From Maricurvus nonylphenolicus (GTDB taxonomy: Bacteria; Pseudomonadota; Gammaproteobacteria; Pseudomonadales; Cellvibrionaceae): DNA of 64,000 nucleotides. Below are positions 41,673-50,805 of this stretch, in pieces. A program made the translations under genes and the position numbers. Within the stretch, counting starts at the first letter, position 1. The number at the start of each line of letters is the position of its first letter. Location: positions 2,790,001 to 2,854,000 of the forward strand of contig NZ_AP031498.1 in the NCBI RefSeq assembly GCF_042854845.1, in the 5' to 3' direction. Under the pieces are notes generated by a model. The model had not been told where the DNA came from. It made no database searches and saw only the letters and a list, made by a program, of their open reading frames with translations.

Positions 41673-41693
41673 GTTAGATAAGTGTTATCTAAC
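41673..41693. promoter_or_regulatory. late-region palindrome, copy 1 (upstream of V)
   Basis: GTTAGATAA, 3 bp, TTATCTAAC: a perfect 9+3+9 palindrome. It overlaps the S stop and is centred 56 bp upstream of the V ATG. The same arms with a different spacer occur at 47849-47869 between O and P. P2 has late promoters at exactly these two places (PV, PO/PP). Confidence 0.6.
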
Positions 41694-42129
41694 TGTTTTT
41701 CTGTAGCAGATGATTTTCTATCAATTCTTGTATGGCTTGAATATCGTCATCTGTAAAGCCTAACAGTTTTCGCTCTGCGAATTGAATAGACTGGCCAAAG
41801 AAAGTTTCTCGTAAACCGTAATGGTGAGTACGTGCAATACTGCCGCTACGGCCTTCAAACCCTACGGTAACACCGTTTGCCCTACTACGAATTTTTATGT
41901 GCCTGCGGGTACGTAGCTTTTTGAACATCGATCGCTGGCGTAAGGTGCCCCGCTGGTCCTTCCGCTCTTCAAATGGTGTGCCATCGGGTTGTACCTGGTC
42001 GGCAATTCTCTGGGCGTTGCGTTGACGCAACAAAAAACCTATTTGCTGATTAAGCTTTTTAACTTCGCCAGATTCCAGCTGTTTAAGAAGCTGGCCAACC
42101 CAATCTTTAATATCGAGTACTTCAGCCAC
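41689..42129 (-). CDS. S: tail completion protein, P2 gpS-like
   Basis: A 146-residue protein (P2 gpS 150). DWVGQLLKQLESGEVKKLNQQIGFLLRQRNAQRI and KDQRGTLRQRSMFKKLRTRRHI are typical of phage virion morphogenesis/gpS. It is basic. The start overlaps the R stop by 1 bp. Confidence 0.92.
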   Translation of the reverse strand: MAEVLDIKDWVGQLLKQLESGEVKKLNQQIGFLLRQRNAQRIADQVQPDGTPFEERKDQRGTLRQRSMFKKLRTRRHIKIRSRANGVTVGFEGRSGSIARTHHYGLRETFFGQSIQFAERKLLGFTDDDIQAIQELIENHLLQKNS

Positions 42130-42656
42130 TAGCCTTCAGCCGGTTCTGGTAGTGTGTGGTCTTCAGGGTTTTCACCAGGTACGGGGCGGGGAACTACCGC
42201 TTGCCACTCGGCAATCTTCTTGGACCCATCAGGCTCGCTATCATCTTTAAGGAAAAGCTCTACGGTGCCTTCGTAGAGTTCGTCCGGTACCGGGTCGGCA
42301 CGGTAATATAGGCTTGTGCCTGTCTCTGTGGGTATAGGCAGAATGCTGTGCTGTAGCTGTAATGTGAAAAGCACATCGCTTTTACCCTGGTCAAGAATAT
42401 CGCATTCGAAATCGAAGCTGTCTTCGCGCTCGGGCTCCAGCTTGTTTAGCCACTGTATAACAAAGAATGCCAATACCTCGACATCACCAGGAAAGTCGGT
42501 GACCAGCACTTCTACTGGGGTTTGCAGATAGATAGTGTTTGTACCTGCACGGGATAGTATTTTTCCCTTTCTTACCGTGGTGTGTAGCTGACCAGCATCG
42601 ATATTCAGGGCTTGCGCTTGTAACAAGTGATCCCGCAGAAGCTGTACCTTTTTCAT
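42129..42656 (-). CDS. R: tail completion protein, P2 gpR-like
   Basis: A 175-residue protein (P2 gpR 155). It starts MKKVQLLRDHLLQAQALNIDAGQLHTTV, and VLAFFVIQWLNKLEPEREDSF is characteristic. The C-terminus is extended and Pro/Glu-rich. It overlaps the small zinc-finger gene upstream by 4 bp. Confidence 0.92.
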   Translation of the reverse strand: MKKVQLLRDHLLQAQALNIDAGQLHTTVRKGKILSRAGTNTIYLQTPVEVLVTDFPGDVEVLAFFVIQWLNKLEPEREDSFDFECDILDQGKSDVLFTLQLQHSILPIPTETGTSLYYRADPVPDELYEGTVELFLKDDSEPDGSKKIAEWQAVVPRPVPGENPEDHTLPEPAEG

Positions 42657-42865
42657 ACTAAACCTCGGGCCTCAAGGGATTCATAGTCATTCTGGCAAGG
42701 TACACAGCGCTCTACTCCACCATGGGCCATCCTGTCTGCTGGGATAGGTTCTTCACAGTCTAAGCAGTGGGTTAAAGACTTAACAGGCTGGGCAGGCCTT
42801 ACACGGTTTATTTGCTCTGCCATTTCAGCTTCGCGCTGTTGCGCTCGATCGAATATGTCTGGCAT
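42653..42865 (-). CDS. TraR/DksA-type zinc-finger protein
   Basis: A 70-residue protein from ATG 42865 (AAGAAGG upstream). It starts MPDIFDRAQQREAEMAEQI and has CLDCEEPIPADR ... CVPCQ, the four-cysteine zinc finger of TraR/DksA proteins. Phage members are truncated relatives that may bind RNA polymerase's secondary channel. It lies between the lysis genes and R, a usual place for it in P2-like phages. Confidence 0.85.
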   Translation of the reverse strand: MPDIFDRAQQREAEMAEQINRVRPAQPVKSLTHCLDCEEPIPADRMAHGGVERCVPCQNDYESLEARGLV

Positions 42866-42866
42866 G

Positions 42867-43418
42867 TTAATTACCTTCTTTCGACCCGGGCATGATCGCT
42901 TTGAATTGGTCCTTAAGCTTGCTGCCCCAGCTTGAACCAAAAAAGAAGCCTATAACCTGCTGCCTTTCAGCCCATAGTGCATTGATCGAGAATCCAGACG
43001 CATTGCCTATCACTAAAGCTAAATTCTCGTCATCGACCAACCAGAACGCCAAACCATTAAGAAGTAGCAACAGGAATACCAGCCAGTGATTTTGCTTAAT
43101 GATCTGATTGGCAATAATGTCTGCTTGCTGGTGGCCTGTACCTTGGTACATCTCGCGGGCTTTGTTGCGGTCCTCAAACAAAGCCATATTGATCTCATGC
43201 TCGTGTTCGAGCAGTTTGTCACGAATCTGTGACTGTAGCGCAGCATCTGCCTCGGCTTTTGCTAACGCGGCTTCGGGATTAGTCTCACCGGTAACCACCT
43301 GGGCTACTTGGACTATCTTCTCTGCTGTTTTTGCACCCAGCTTTTCACTTAGCCAGTTATCAAAACCAGTAAGCTTGGCAATACCTTTTGCAGCTGCAAT
43401 TGCTGTTAATGGATCCAT
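42867..43418 (-). CDS. 3TM-type holin (GTA holin family-like)
   Basis: A 183-residue protein. A helical cytosolic N-terminus (MDPLTAIAAAKGIAKLTGFDNW, then EAALAKAEADAALQSQIRDKLLEHEHEI) is followed by hydrophobic segments from about residue 112 (WLVFLLLLLNGLAFWLV) and 135-160. This layout fits the GTA_holin_3TM family. It follows the endolysin gene and probably takes part in lysis or release, alongside the holin upstream. The two-holin arrangement is inferred. Confidence 0.7.
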   Translation of the reverse strand: MDPLTAIAAAKGIAKLTGFDNWLSEKLGAKTAEKIVQVAQVVTGETNPEAALAKAEADAALQSQIRDKLLEHEHEINMALFEDRNKAREMYQGTGHQQADIIANQIIKQNHWLVFLLLLLNGLAFWLVDDENLALVIGNASGFSINALWAERQQVIGFFFGSSWGSKLKDQFKAIMPGSKEGN

Positions 43419-43420
43419 GA

Positions 43421-43966
43421 TTACACCACCCTGTTCAATAACCAGCCATAGATGAAGGTTTCGTCTTTTTCACGACGCTCGGTAAGCTCAATATAGAAAG
43501 CGCCCTGCAAGCAGTTAAGAGCGCGATGCAACACGATTAGGCCTTCATCACCACGTGCATCCCTGTAGGCCATTAATGCCAATAAGCTCTGGTAACCGAG
43601 CTTTCCGTCTACCTTAATATCTTTGTAAATACCCTGCTTGAGGTTCAGCACATTAAGGCTGCGCTGCAGGAATGTGGCTGCTCGATATGTACCCAGGTTA
43701 ACCCCGGTATCGAACAGCTCTTCAGCAATGGCAGGACAAATTCCCTCGATAGCATTCAGGTTAAGGCTGTCCCAGTATTCGGTGGTGTAAATTTTGGCAG
43801 CCACTGTTTGTGGCAACTCTGACATTTTTCCCTGGTAACCATGCCTGCGTGCGACCTCTTCGGTAACACCCCAACGGGTTTTGCCGCCGCTGTCATCTTT
43901 GTTGTCTGAGTAGCCGCCCTCGATCACCATGAGGGTGGCAATAGACTTTTGTTTAAGATCGGTCAA
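43421..43966 (-). CDS. endolysin, glycoside hydrolase family 108
   Basis: A 181-residue muramidase. The catalytic motif MVIEGGYSDNKDDSGGKTRWGVT places the acid glutamate at E16, and the C-terminal segment (GDEGLIVLHRALNCLQGAFYIEL, ending FIYGWLLNRVV) is typical of GH108 with its peptidoglycan-binding helix region. No signal peptide is visible, so export would need a holin. It overlaps the holin gene upstream by 4 bp. Confidence 0.92.
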   Translation of the reverse strand: MTDLKQKSIATLMVIEGGYSDNKDDSGGKTRWGVTEEVARRHGYQGKMSELPQTVAAKIYTTEYWDSLNLNAIEGICPAIAEELFDTGVNLGTYRAATFLQRSLNVLNLKQGIYKDIKVDGKLGYQSLLALMAYRDARGDEGLIVLHRALNCLQGAFYIELTERREKDETFIYGWLLNRVV

Positions 43967-44265
43967 TGTGCTTTACCTCCAATGTATTTGTGTACTACAC
44001 GCTCGAGTGCGCTTGTCCCCAGACTGGCCAAGGCGGCGCTTAATCCGTACAGTGCAAGTCCTGGCAAGTTGGGTATCCAAAGCAATACGGAACCAGCAGC
44101 AATAGCGAGAATGCCACTGGTAATGCAACGCCCGAACATTAGGCGGTAAGTGATTTGCTCATCACTGTTTAGGAGTTGCCCCAGACCAGCAGCGACGCCA
44201 ATTAACAACATAATAATTACGGCTTGCGTTTCCTTACTGATATTGTCCAGCACGTTTAGTCCCAT
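43963..44265 (-). CDS. phage holin
   Basis: A 100-residue membrane protein. Helices are at about 13-31 (QAVIIMLLIGVAAGLGQLL), 43-64 (FGRCITSGILAIAAGSVLLWI) and 68-88 (GLALYGLSAALASLGTSAL), with a basic C-terminus. Size and position directly upstream of the GH108 endolysin fit a class I-type holin (LydA-like). It overlaps X by 10 bp. Confidence 0.82.
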   Translation of the reverse strand: MGLNVLDNISKETQAVIIMLLIGVAAGLGQLLNSDEQITYRLMFGRCITSGILAIAAGSVLLWIPNLPGLALYGLSAALASLGTSALERVVHKYIGGKAH

Positions 44266-44462
44266 AAGTTGATTGTGTTGGTGGTGGGTTGTGGAGTCTC
44301 TTCAGGCAATACAACGCTGGTACCCATGGGGATAATTGGCCCCATGTCGGCCAAGCCCGGGTTAAGCTTTAAAACCGTTTCGGTAACACCTTGGGTTTGG
44401 CGTAGGTGCCTATGGCAAATTAGGTCTACGGTGTCGCCCTGTTGTGCCGTTACCGTACGCAT
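44256..44462 (-). CDS. X: tail protein X, P2 gpX-like (LysM-like)
   Basis: A 68-residue protein (P2 gpX 67). It starts MRTVTAQQGDTVDLICHRHL, a LysM-type fold that binds at the tail, and ends MGTSVVLPEE. It lies between L and the lysis genes, as in P2. Confidence 0.92.
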   Translation of the reverse strand: MRTVTAQQGDTVDLICHRHLRQTQGVTETVLKLNPGLADMGPIIPMGTSVVLPEETPQPTTNTINLWD

Positions 44463-44465
44463 GGC

Positions 44466-44936
44466 TTAAATCAGCTCCACGACTGAGCGGCTTTTACCCA
44501 GTAAGTCAGATACGGCGTTATGGGCTTTAGCTATGTAGTCATCAGTCTTGCTTTCCATTTCATCCGCGCGGTCGTGGCCAGATTTGGTGGTGTCGTAATC
44601 ACGGTACTGATCTACGATGTCGGCCTTTGCCCGGTAGTACACGGCGGTCTGGTACTGCAATACCTTTTCGCTGATATCTTCATAGGTAGGCGCTGGCACC
44701 ACCTCAAGGTTCAGGTAACCGCTGGCAATTTGTTCGGCATGCCATGTGGCCAGCACACCGTTGGTTGTGATCATGGCCATTTGCACAGCCATTCGGGCAG
44801 CCTCATCACTTACCGGATTGTCTACGCGATATTGGGTTTTAAAGTCGGTGAGGCTGAGATCAGGAAAAAAGCCGTTATTGGGGATAGATATTTCGGCCGC
44901 TTCACCTGGTGTGTTGTTGGCAATATGGGTGGGCAT
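44466..44936 (-). CDS. L: head completion/stabilisation protein, P2 gpL-like
   Basis: A 156-residue protein (P2 gpL 169). ISIPNNGFFPDLSLTDFKTQYRVD and the central WHAEQIASGYLNLEVVP match the family. It acts at the head-tail connector after packaging. A 146-bp gap with hairpin-forming GC-rich sequence separates it from M; I see no gene in that gap. Confidence 0.92.
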   Translation of the reverse strand: MPTHIANNTPGEAAEISIPNNGFFPDLSLTDFKTQYRVDNPVSDEAARMAVQMAMITTNGVLATWHAEQIASGYLNLEVVPAPTYEDISEKVLQYQTAVYYRAKADIVDQYRDYDTTKSGHDRADEMESKTDDYIAKAHNAVSDLLGKSRSVVELI

Positions 44937-45082
44937 GTGCTCTACCTGCTGGCAGCCCCGCTAAAAATGCGGGCGGCACTGGTTTGGTGTGGAGGTCATT
45001 CCACCTTAACCAGGCCGCCGCATTGCGCCGGGGGTAGGCTCGGTGACTTAAGGGTTGTGTGGCGCAACCCATTAAGTGTTTG

Positions 45083-45766
45083 TTACTGGTTGGCCTTTTT
45101 CTTAAGTCCATCCAGAATCTTTTTAACGCCTGCACGCTCATCGAGTTTGAGTGCGGCTTCCAGTTGTGGGATAGCCTCTTCAATGCGATCGCGGTTGGCG
45201 TAAGTTAAGCCCAGGCCTTTGTGCACCTTGGCACGTACCTGGTCAATCATGTCCATCTCTGCTGTGAGTTCGGCAACATGCTCGAGAGAACCAATGTCGA
45301 AGTCATTAGATTCAGCGTTTGTAATCGCCTGCTCTGCCACCTCTTCGGCCAGCAAGTCAACCAGGTCACGCTTGTACTGATCAGGCGTTGAAAGCTTGTG
45401 CTTGAGAGCATATTCGCCAATCAGTAATGCTGTTGTTAAATCACCGCAATCGATGGCCCATACCATGATGGTGGTTAAAACGTTGTCCTGCTCACCGGTG
45501 GCAGCTTCCAGCACACCTTCAACATAAGGCAGATACTTTGGCAGCAACTCTTGTTTGAGCTCTACTTTACGCTTAAGCGACTTAACCAGCTTGAGGCGGC
45601 GCTTATCGTTACCCAGCTCTGCCAGTTTCAGCTCGTACTGGGTGGCGTCTTTGTGGGGGTTGTCTTTGGCATCTTTGGCACCCTGCTGTGCCAGCACCTT
45701 TTCACGGTGCTTACGGAACACGTTTACACGTTTTTTAGGCTCCGTTTGCTCTTTATAACTATTCAT
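45083..45766 (-). CDS. M: terminase small subunit/endonuclease, P2 gpM-like
   Basis: A 227-residue protein (P2 gpM 247). The N-terminal HREKVLAQQGAKDAKD and the core LPYVEGVLEAATGEQDNVLTTIMVWAIDCGDL are conserved in P2 terminase endonuclease subunits. It pairs with gpP to cut at cos. The N-terminus is basic, and the C-terminus carries a TPR-like LTYANRDRIEEAIPQLEAALKLD. Confidence 0.93.
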   Translation of the reverse strand: MNSYKEQTEPKKRVNVFRKHREKVLAQQGAKDAKDNPHKDATQYELKLAELGNDKRRLKLVKSLKRKVELKQELLPKYLPYVEGVLEAATGEQDNVLTTIMVWAIDCGDLTTALLIGEYALKHKLSTPDQYKRDLVDLLAEEVAEQAITNAESNDFDIGSLEHVAELTAEMDMIDQVRAKVHKGLGLTYANRDRIEEAIPQLEAALKLDERAGVKKILDGLKKKANQ

Positions 45767-45833
45767 GGCTTTGCCTTTTATCTAAGTCAGTTAAAAAATG
45801 TGCGGCTTGCGCCGCACTAATACCTGGCTTGTA

Positions 45834-46844
45834 TTACGCTGACTCAGTGATGTTTTCTACAAAGGCTACGCTTTCGTAGTCTTCTACTACGTAGTCTTCG
45901 TTAACACTCTGATAGTCCTCTACACGGTCAAGCTTGGAATTCTCTTCGATAGAGCGGCGACGTGAACCTTCCTGCCAGTAAATAGACAGATTATCCAGAG
46001 GAGTAACAAGGAAAGCATTTGGCGGGAAGAACGGAACGCGCATAGCCTTCAGTCCACCAACTTTCTTGTTCCCAATCAGAACATCGGTAGCTAACTTCTC
46101 AGTTGGTTCGCCATGATCATTTACCAGGGCTTCGAATTTGTCGTTGAACAAGGTGCGGCCAAGAATTACTACCAGCTCGGTATCTTCCTGTACCCACTCT
46201 GCGATTAGCTCGTTAGTGGCAGACATAACGGCCGCGTCCAGATTATTGAAGTCTGGAGAGCCGGTTCCACCAATGGTAATACCGTCTGTGTGATGCGCTG
46301 GTGCTTCGGTGCGAATCTTTTCCAGCCAGCCGATATTCACATCTTGCAGCAATGGATTCGCAACACGGTTGGTATTAACCGCAGCTGAGGTACCGTTAAA
46401 ACCAATCATGATACGGTCACGACCAATCTGCTTGGTAACGGCTGCCTGCACCAATTTCTGAAAATCTTTGCGGTGACGCCATGAATCCAGCTTCGCATAC
46501 GACAGATGGGTATCGAAATTGGTTTGACGGCACATGTAGGTGAATTCATCCTCACCGGTAGGATCCTGCGTAGTACGCTCGGTACCGCCTGCCGTATTAG
46601 AGCGGCCTGCTATTGTGCTATTGGCACCGATGCCCACCTTACGGCCACTCTGATTGATAACAGAGGTGATATTGATTTTTTGCAGGAAGCCAGAGGATTC
46701 TTTGATGCGCTCTTCAAGCTTGGTTTCTACATCAGGAGTAACGCTGAATTTTTTACCATCAGCTACGACTGCTATATCTACATCATTGAGCTTTGCAATT
46801 TGAGTATTGAAGCCGTGAATCTGTTTTCGAGTATCTTTATGCAT
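45834..46844 (-). CDS. N: major capsid protein, P2 gpN-like
   Basis: A 336-residue HK97-fold capsid subunit (P2 gpN 357). It starts MHKDTRKQIHGFNTQIAKLNDV. DPTGEDEFTYMCRQTNFDTHLSYAKLDSW and NPLLQDVNIGWLEKIRTEAPAH are strong family marks. In P2 the N-terminus is trimmed after assembly by the scaffold protease; the same is expected here. Confidence 0.96.
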   Translation of the reverse strand: MHKDTRKQIHGFNTQIAKLNDVDIAVVADGKKFSVTPDVETKLEERIKESSGFLQKINITSVINQSGRKVGIGANSTIAGRSNTAGGTERTTQDPTGEDEFTYMCRQTNFDTHLSYAKLDSWRHRKDFQKLVQAAVTKQIGRDRIMIGFNGTSAAVNTNRVANPLLQDVNIGWLEKIRTEAPAHHTDGITIGGTGSPDFNNLDAAVMSATNELIAEWVQEDTELVVILGRTLFNDKFEALVNDHGEPTEKLATDVLIGNKKVGGLKAMRVPFFPPNAFLVTPLDNLSIYWQEGSRRRSIEENSKLDRVEDYQSVNEDYVVEDYESVAFVENITESA

Positions 46845-46904
46845 GGCTGCGTGTCCTTTTCGGAGTTTCGATGCTGTTAATATCGGGTTTAGCGTCCGTG
46901 CTTA

Positions 46905-47744
46905 TTAGCAGTCGGCCAGTTCTGCACCATCACCACCGGTAGCGGGTGGACGGCTGCTGTAATTGTTGCTTGGGGTTTCGTCCAGATCTGACTTAAGGCT
47001 TTCCAGCTCGTTCTTAAGCTCGGTTACCTCTTCTTTCAGCTGAGTAAAGTGTTCTTCGTTGTCTTCGCCATCACCCAGCTTGCTAACCTGCTCGGTCAGT
47101 GCCTGCTGGGATTCGGCGATAGCTAGAACGCTTTCGTTGACATCAGAAAAACGCTGATCGTCGTTATCTGACTTCTTATTCAAAAGATCTTTAACTCGGG
47201 AAAACAGGCTTGGTTTGGAAAGCTCCTCCTCTTCAAACTCAATATGACCTTCGAGTTCAAGGGCTGACGAGAAGAGGTTTTCAGGGCGTTGCTTTCTTTC
47301 CGCCAAAGGATTTAATTCAGCGTTTGCGCTGAATTTCATCATCTCGGTACCTAAAGAGGCGGGGCTGTTGGTATGAGCCAGCCCTACGAAATAAGGCTTA
47401 TTGGTATCAGAGAAGTCGGGGTCCATCTCAATAGACCAAAACGCCATGGTGCGTTTTTCAGCTATATCGATTCCCTTCTTATTAGGAGAGAACTGGGCGT
47501 ACAAGCCAAGCTTACCCTTGAGCTTGCCTTCGGTGACTTCCTCGGTTCTTAAAGCAAGAACATCACCAGTAGCAGCGAAATCACCTTCAGGGTTCAGACT
47601 ACGCAGATGCTCAATCCAGGTTCGAGCGCCATAGACTTCAGGGTCATATTCTGTTGCCAAGACCTCAAGGTCTTCGCGTGTTAATACTCTTCCATCGGTT
47701 GTTTGACCTTCAACGGCTACCCGGAAAAATTTTGATTTAATCAT
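46905..47744 (-). CDS. O: capsid scaffolding protein with serine protease, P2 gpO-like
   Basis: A 279-residue protein (P2 gpO 284). The catalytic triad aligns with P2 D19/H48/S107 as D17 (QTTDGRV), H46 (IEHLRSL) and S104 (FWSIEMDPDF). The C-terminal third (about 185-260) is the coiled-coil scaffold (ALTEQVSKLGDGEDNEEHF and onward). It starts the leftward capsid operon O-N-M-L, 145 bp from the divergent P gene. Confidence 0.95.
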   Translation of the reverse strand: MIKSKFFRVAVEGQTTDGRVLTREDLEVLATEYDPEVYGARTWIEHLRSLNPEGDFAATGDVLALRTEEVTEGKLKGKLGLYAQFSPNKKGIDIAEKRTMAFWSIEMDPDFSDTNKPYFVGLAHTNSPASLGTEMMKFSANAELNPLAERKQRPENLFSSALELEGHIEFEEEELSKPSLFSRVKDLLNKKSDNDDQRFSDVNESVLAIAESQQALTEQVSKLGDGEDNEEHFTQLKEEVTELKNELESLKSDLDETPSNNYSSRPPATGGDGAELADC

Positions 47745-47848
47745 GGTGTGGCGTCCATGTTGGCAATTTGTGTGGCGTTAATGCAATAATTTGCTGAGCA
47801 GTAGCCTGCACTTTTGCGGGAAAAGCCTTTAGCTTCAATGTGTTATGA

Positions 47849-47869
47849 GTTAGATAAGCCTTATCTAAC
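47849..47869. promoter_or_regulatory. late-region palindrome, copy 2 (O/P divergent region)
   Basis: GTTAGATAA, GCC, TTATCTAAC: identical arms and spacing to 41673-41693, extending one more base pair on each side (A and T). It lies 105 bp upstream of the O start and about 27 bp upstream of the chosen P start. One protein bound here could control both divergent operons. Confidence 0.6.
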
Positions 47870-47895
47870 TGGCAAGCATTAATAGGAAGGTGTGT

Positions 47896-49713
47896 TTGTC
47901 GGGTAGCGTTGCCCGCATGAATTCGCCAACTGCCAGCACCACCGTTTACAGCGGTGAAGAAATCCCACCAGAGTTACGTGATAAGGCCCGCAATATGTAT
48001 TGGGCAGGTTTTCGCGTTGCCCAAATTTCAAAAAAAATCGGTGTTAATGCCGCCACCATTCACAGCTGGAAAAAGCGTGATGAATGGGACAGCGCGCCTG
48101 TTGTACAACGGGTTGAAAGCTCGATTGATGCTCGCCTTGTTCAACTGATTGCCAAGGATGATAAAACCGATGGTGAACTGAAAGAAATCGAGGTTCTTAC
48201 CCGCTCACTACAGCGAACTGCCCGCATTCGTAAGTTTGACCAAGGCGGCAATGAAACAGATTTAAACCCGAAAATTAAGCACCGCAATAAACCCAGCAAA
48301 AGGCGCCATGTAGCAAAAAACGAAATTGATGAAGAGGCACTGGAAAAGCTGGAGTCGGCGTTCTTCGATTCCATCTTCCCACACCAGAAAGAGTGGCACC
48401 AAGCCGGTTTAGCACATGCCATTCGCCAGATTGTAAAAAGTCGTCAAATTGGTGCGACCTTTTATTTTGCCCGTGAGGCAGTACTCGATGCAGCCAAGTA
48501 CGGTAGAAACAAGCTGTTTATTTCTGCATCCAAAGCTCAGGCGCATGTATTCAAGCGCAACATTATCAATTTTGTGCGGGAAGCCACCGGCATCGAACTT
48601 AAAGGTGACCCAATTGTTTTGGCTAACGGTGCCGAAATGCACTTCCTGGGTACCAATAAGAATACCGCGCAAAGTTATTCGGGCGATTTGTACATTGACG
48701 AATGCTTCTGGATCCCGAATTTCCAGCAGATTGAACACGTAGCCAGCGGCATGGCGGTGCTTGATGATCGCCGCTTGACGTACTTCTCAACCCCCTCTTC
48801 CGTTGATCACCCTGCTTACCCAACGTGGAGCGGTGAACATTTCAATGTTGGCCGACCAAAAGATGATCATATCTATCTGGACGTTAGCCATAAGGCGCTC
48901 AAAGATGGTCGACTGTGTGAGGATGGCCACTGGCGGCAGCTGGTAACGATTGAAGATGCGATCGACAAAGGCTACGACGTGGTCACCATGGAGAAACTTC
49001 GGCTGAAATTCCCACCAGCTAAGTTCGACAACCTGTTGATGTGTAAATTTGTCGACGGTGCCACCAGTGTGTTCTCGCTTAGCGAGCTACAAAAATGCAT
49101 GGTTGATAGCTGGGAGGTTTGGAGCGATTACAAACCGTTTGCAGCCAAACCATTGGGCGACCGCCCGGTATGGGTTGGCTATGACCCCAGCCGCTCCCGC
49201 GATGATGCCTGTTTGGCGGTTGTTGCCCCACCACTGGTTGAAGGTGGTAAATATCGCTTGATTGAAAAGATCACCCTGCAGGACAAAAGCTTCGAGGACC
49301 AGGCAAAGACCATTCACGAAATCACCACTAAATACAACGTCGAATATATGGGCATTGATGCTAGCGGCATGGGCCTTGGCGTTTATGAACTGGTTAAAAA
49401 GTTCTACCCAGCCGTTACCAAGATTGTCTACAACGTCGACGTTAAAAACCGCCTGGTGCTGAAATCCAAGCAGCTCATTGGCGGCGGCCAGTTTGAATAC
49501 GATGCCGGCGACAAAGATTTAACCATGGCCTTTATGACTATCAACAAAAACACCACCGGTAGCGGCCAGATTTCATACGCTGCCAGCCGTACCGCATCCA
49601 CAGGTCATGCCGATGAAGCCTGGGCGGTCATGCATGCGCTAGATAAGGTCCAGTTCAGCTGGAACGATGAAAGCGAACAAAGTACATCTAAGAATATTAT
49701 GGAGATTTCCTAA
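47896..49713 (+). CDS. P: terminase large subunit (ATPase), P2 gpP-like
   Basis: The packaging motor ATPase, about 605 residues (P2 gpP 590). The N-terminal segment MYWAGFRVAQISKKIGVNAATIHSWKKRD is an HTH. The Walker A-like KSRQIGATFYFAREA and Walker B DLYIDECFWIPNF are in the ATPase domain. A nuclease-like C-terminal half has GYDPSRSRDDACLAVV and MGIDASGMG. The start is uncertain: TTG 47896 has AGGAAGG 5 nt upstream; ATG 47917 and GTG 47890 are in frame. Confidence 0.95.
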   Translation: MSGSVARMNSPTASTTVYSGEEIPPELRDKARNMYWAGFRVAQISKKIGVNAATIHSWKKRDEWDSAPVVQRVESSIDARLVQLIAKDDKTDGELKEIEVLTRSLQRTARIRKFDQGGNETDLNPKIKHRNKPSKRRHVAKNEIDEEALEKLESAFFDSIFPHQKEWHQAGLAHAIRQIVKSRQIGATFYFAREAVLDAAKYGRNKLFISASKAQAHVFKRNIINFVREATGIELKGDPIVLANGAEMHFLGTNKNTAQSYSGDLYIDECFWIPNFQQIEHVASGMAVLDDRRLTYFSTPSSVDHPAYPTWSGEHFNVGRPKDDHIYLDVSHKALKDGRLCEDGHWRQLVTIEDAIDKGYDVVTMEKLRLKFPPAKFDNLLMCKFVDGATSVFSLSELQKCMVDSWEVWSDYKPFAAKPLGDRPVWVGYDPSRSRDDACLAVVAPPLVEGGKYRLIEKITLQDKSFEDQAKTIHEITTKYNVEYMGIDASGMGLGVYELVKKFYPAVTKIVYNVDVKNRLVLKSKQLIGGGQFEYDAGDKDLTMAFMTINKNTTGSGQISYAASRTASTGHADEAWAVMHALDKVQFSWNDESEQSTSKNIMEIS

Positions 49714-50780
49714 TGGGTAACCGTAGAAACCAAAAGCGGGCTAACCGTAACAATCACAGCAGTGAAACCGTTGAACACGCTACCCAACAGAGTGACACCG
49801 CCATGGCCTTCAGCTTTGGGGATCCTGAAAGTGTTTTGGATTCTTCACAGATTCTGGATTATGCCGAATGCTGGGAGCACGATGATTACTACGAACCGCC
49901 GATATCCTTTGATGGTCTGGCCAAGTCATTCCGAGCGGCACCGCACCACTCAAGCGCCATCTACCTTAAGCGAAACATTCTGGCCAGCACCTTTGTACCC
50001 CACAAGCGCCTAAGCAAACAGGAATTCAGCGCCTATGCTCTGGATTACCTGGTGTTCGGCAACGCATTTCTAGAAGAGATCCCAAGTAAGCTGGGCGGTA
50101 CGGTAAAGTTTAAGCGCTCCCCGGCCAAATACACCCGCCGCATGCGTGAAGCAGACCGTTATTGCTTCTTGCGCGGCTGGCAGGACAAACATGAATTTGA
50201 TAAAGGTGCCGTTTTCCACCTGGTGGAACCCGATATCAATCAGGAGATTTACGGCCTACCTGAGTACCTGGCATCCCTCAACAGTGCATGGCTGAATGAG
50301 TCCGCCACCCTATTTCGCCGCAAATACTACAAGAACGGCAGCCATGCCGGATTCATTCTGTATATGACCGATGCAGCCCAAGAAACTCAAGATGTCGATA
50401 ACCTACGCCAAGCACTGAAGGATTCTAAGGGCCCGGGCAACTTCAAGAACCTGTTCATGTATGCACCCAACGGCAAGAAAGAAGGCCTGCAGGTGATACC
50501 AATCAGTGAGGTCCAGGCCAAAGACGAATTCTTCAATATCAAGAACGTCACCCGTAACGACCAGCTGGCAGCCCACCGAGTATGGGCAGGCCTGATTGGT
50601 GTGATACCGGAAAACAGCGGCGGGTTCGGCAACCCCAAGGATGCGGCCGCCGTATTCACCCGCAATGAGATTCAGCCCCTGCAGGAGCGTTTGACCGAGT
50701 TTAATGACTGGGCTGGTGAGAAAATCATCGAATTCAAACCCTATGAGATCGAGCTACCTGACGGCAAAGACACCAAATAA
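49713..50780 (+). CDS. Q: portal protein, P2 gpQ-like
   Basis: A 355-residue portal subunit (P2 gpQ 344) forming the dodecameric DNA entry ring. FSFGDPESVLDSSQILDYAECW and PPISFDGLAKSFRAAPHHSSAI are hallmark segments, with GNAFLEEIPSKLGG and LVEPDINQEIYGLPEYLASL further on. The start ATG overlaps the P stop (TAATG). A terminator follows. Confidence 0.96.
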   Translation: MGNRRNQKRANRNNHSSETVEHATQQSDTAMAFSFGDPESVLDSSQILDYAECWEHDDYYEPPISFDGLAKSFRAAPHHSSAIYLKRNILASTFVPHKRLSKQEFSAYALDYLVFGNAFLEEIPSKLGGTVKFKRSPAKYTRRMREADRYCFLRGWQDKHEFDKGAVFHLVEPDINQEIYGLPEYLASLNSAWLNESATLFRRKYYKNGSHAGFILYMTDAAQETQDVDNLRQALKDSKGPGNFKNLFMYAPNGKKEGLQVIPISEVQAKDEFFNIKNVTRNDQLAAHRVWAGLIGVIPENSGGFGNPKDAAAVFTRNEIQPLQERLTEFNDWAGEKIIEFKPYEIELPDGKDTK

Positions 50781-50805
50781 CCTCTCCCTCGTTGTAGTCC
50801 TGCTT

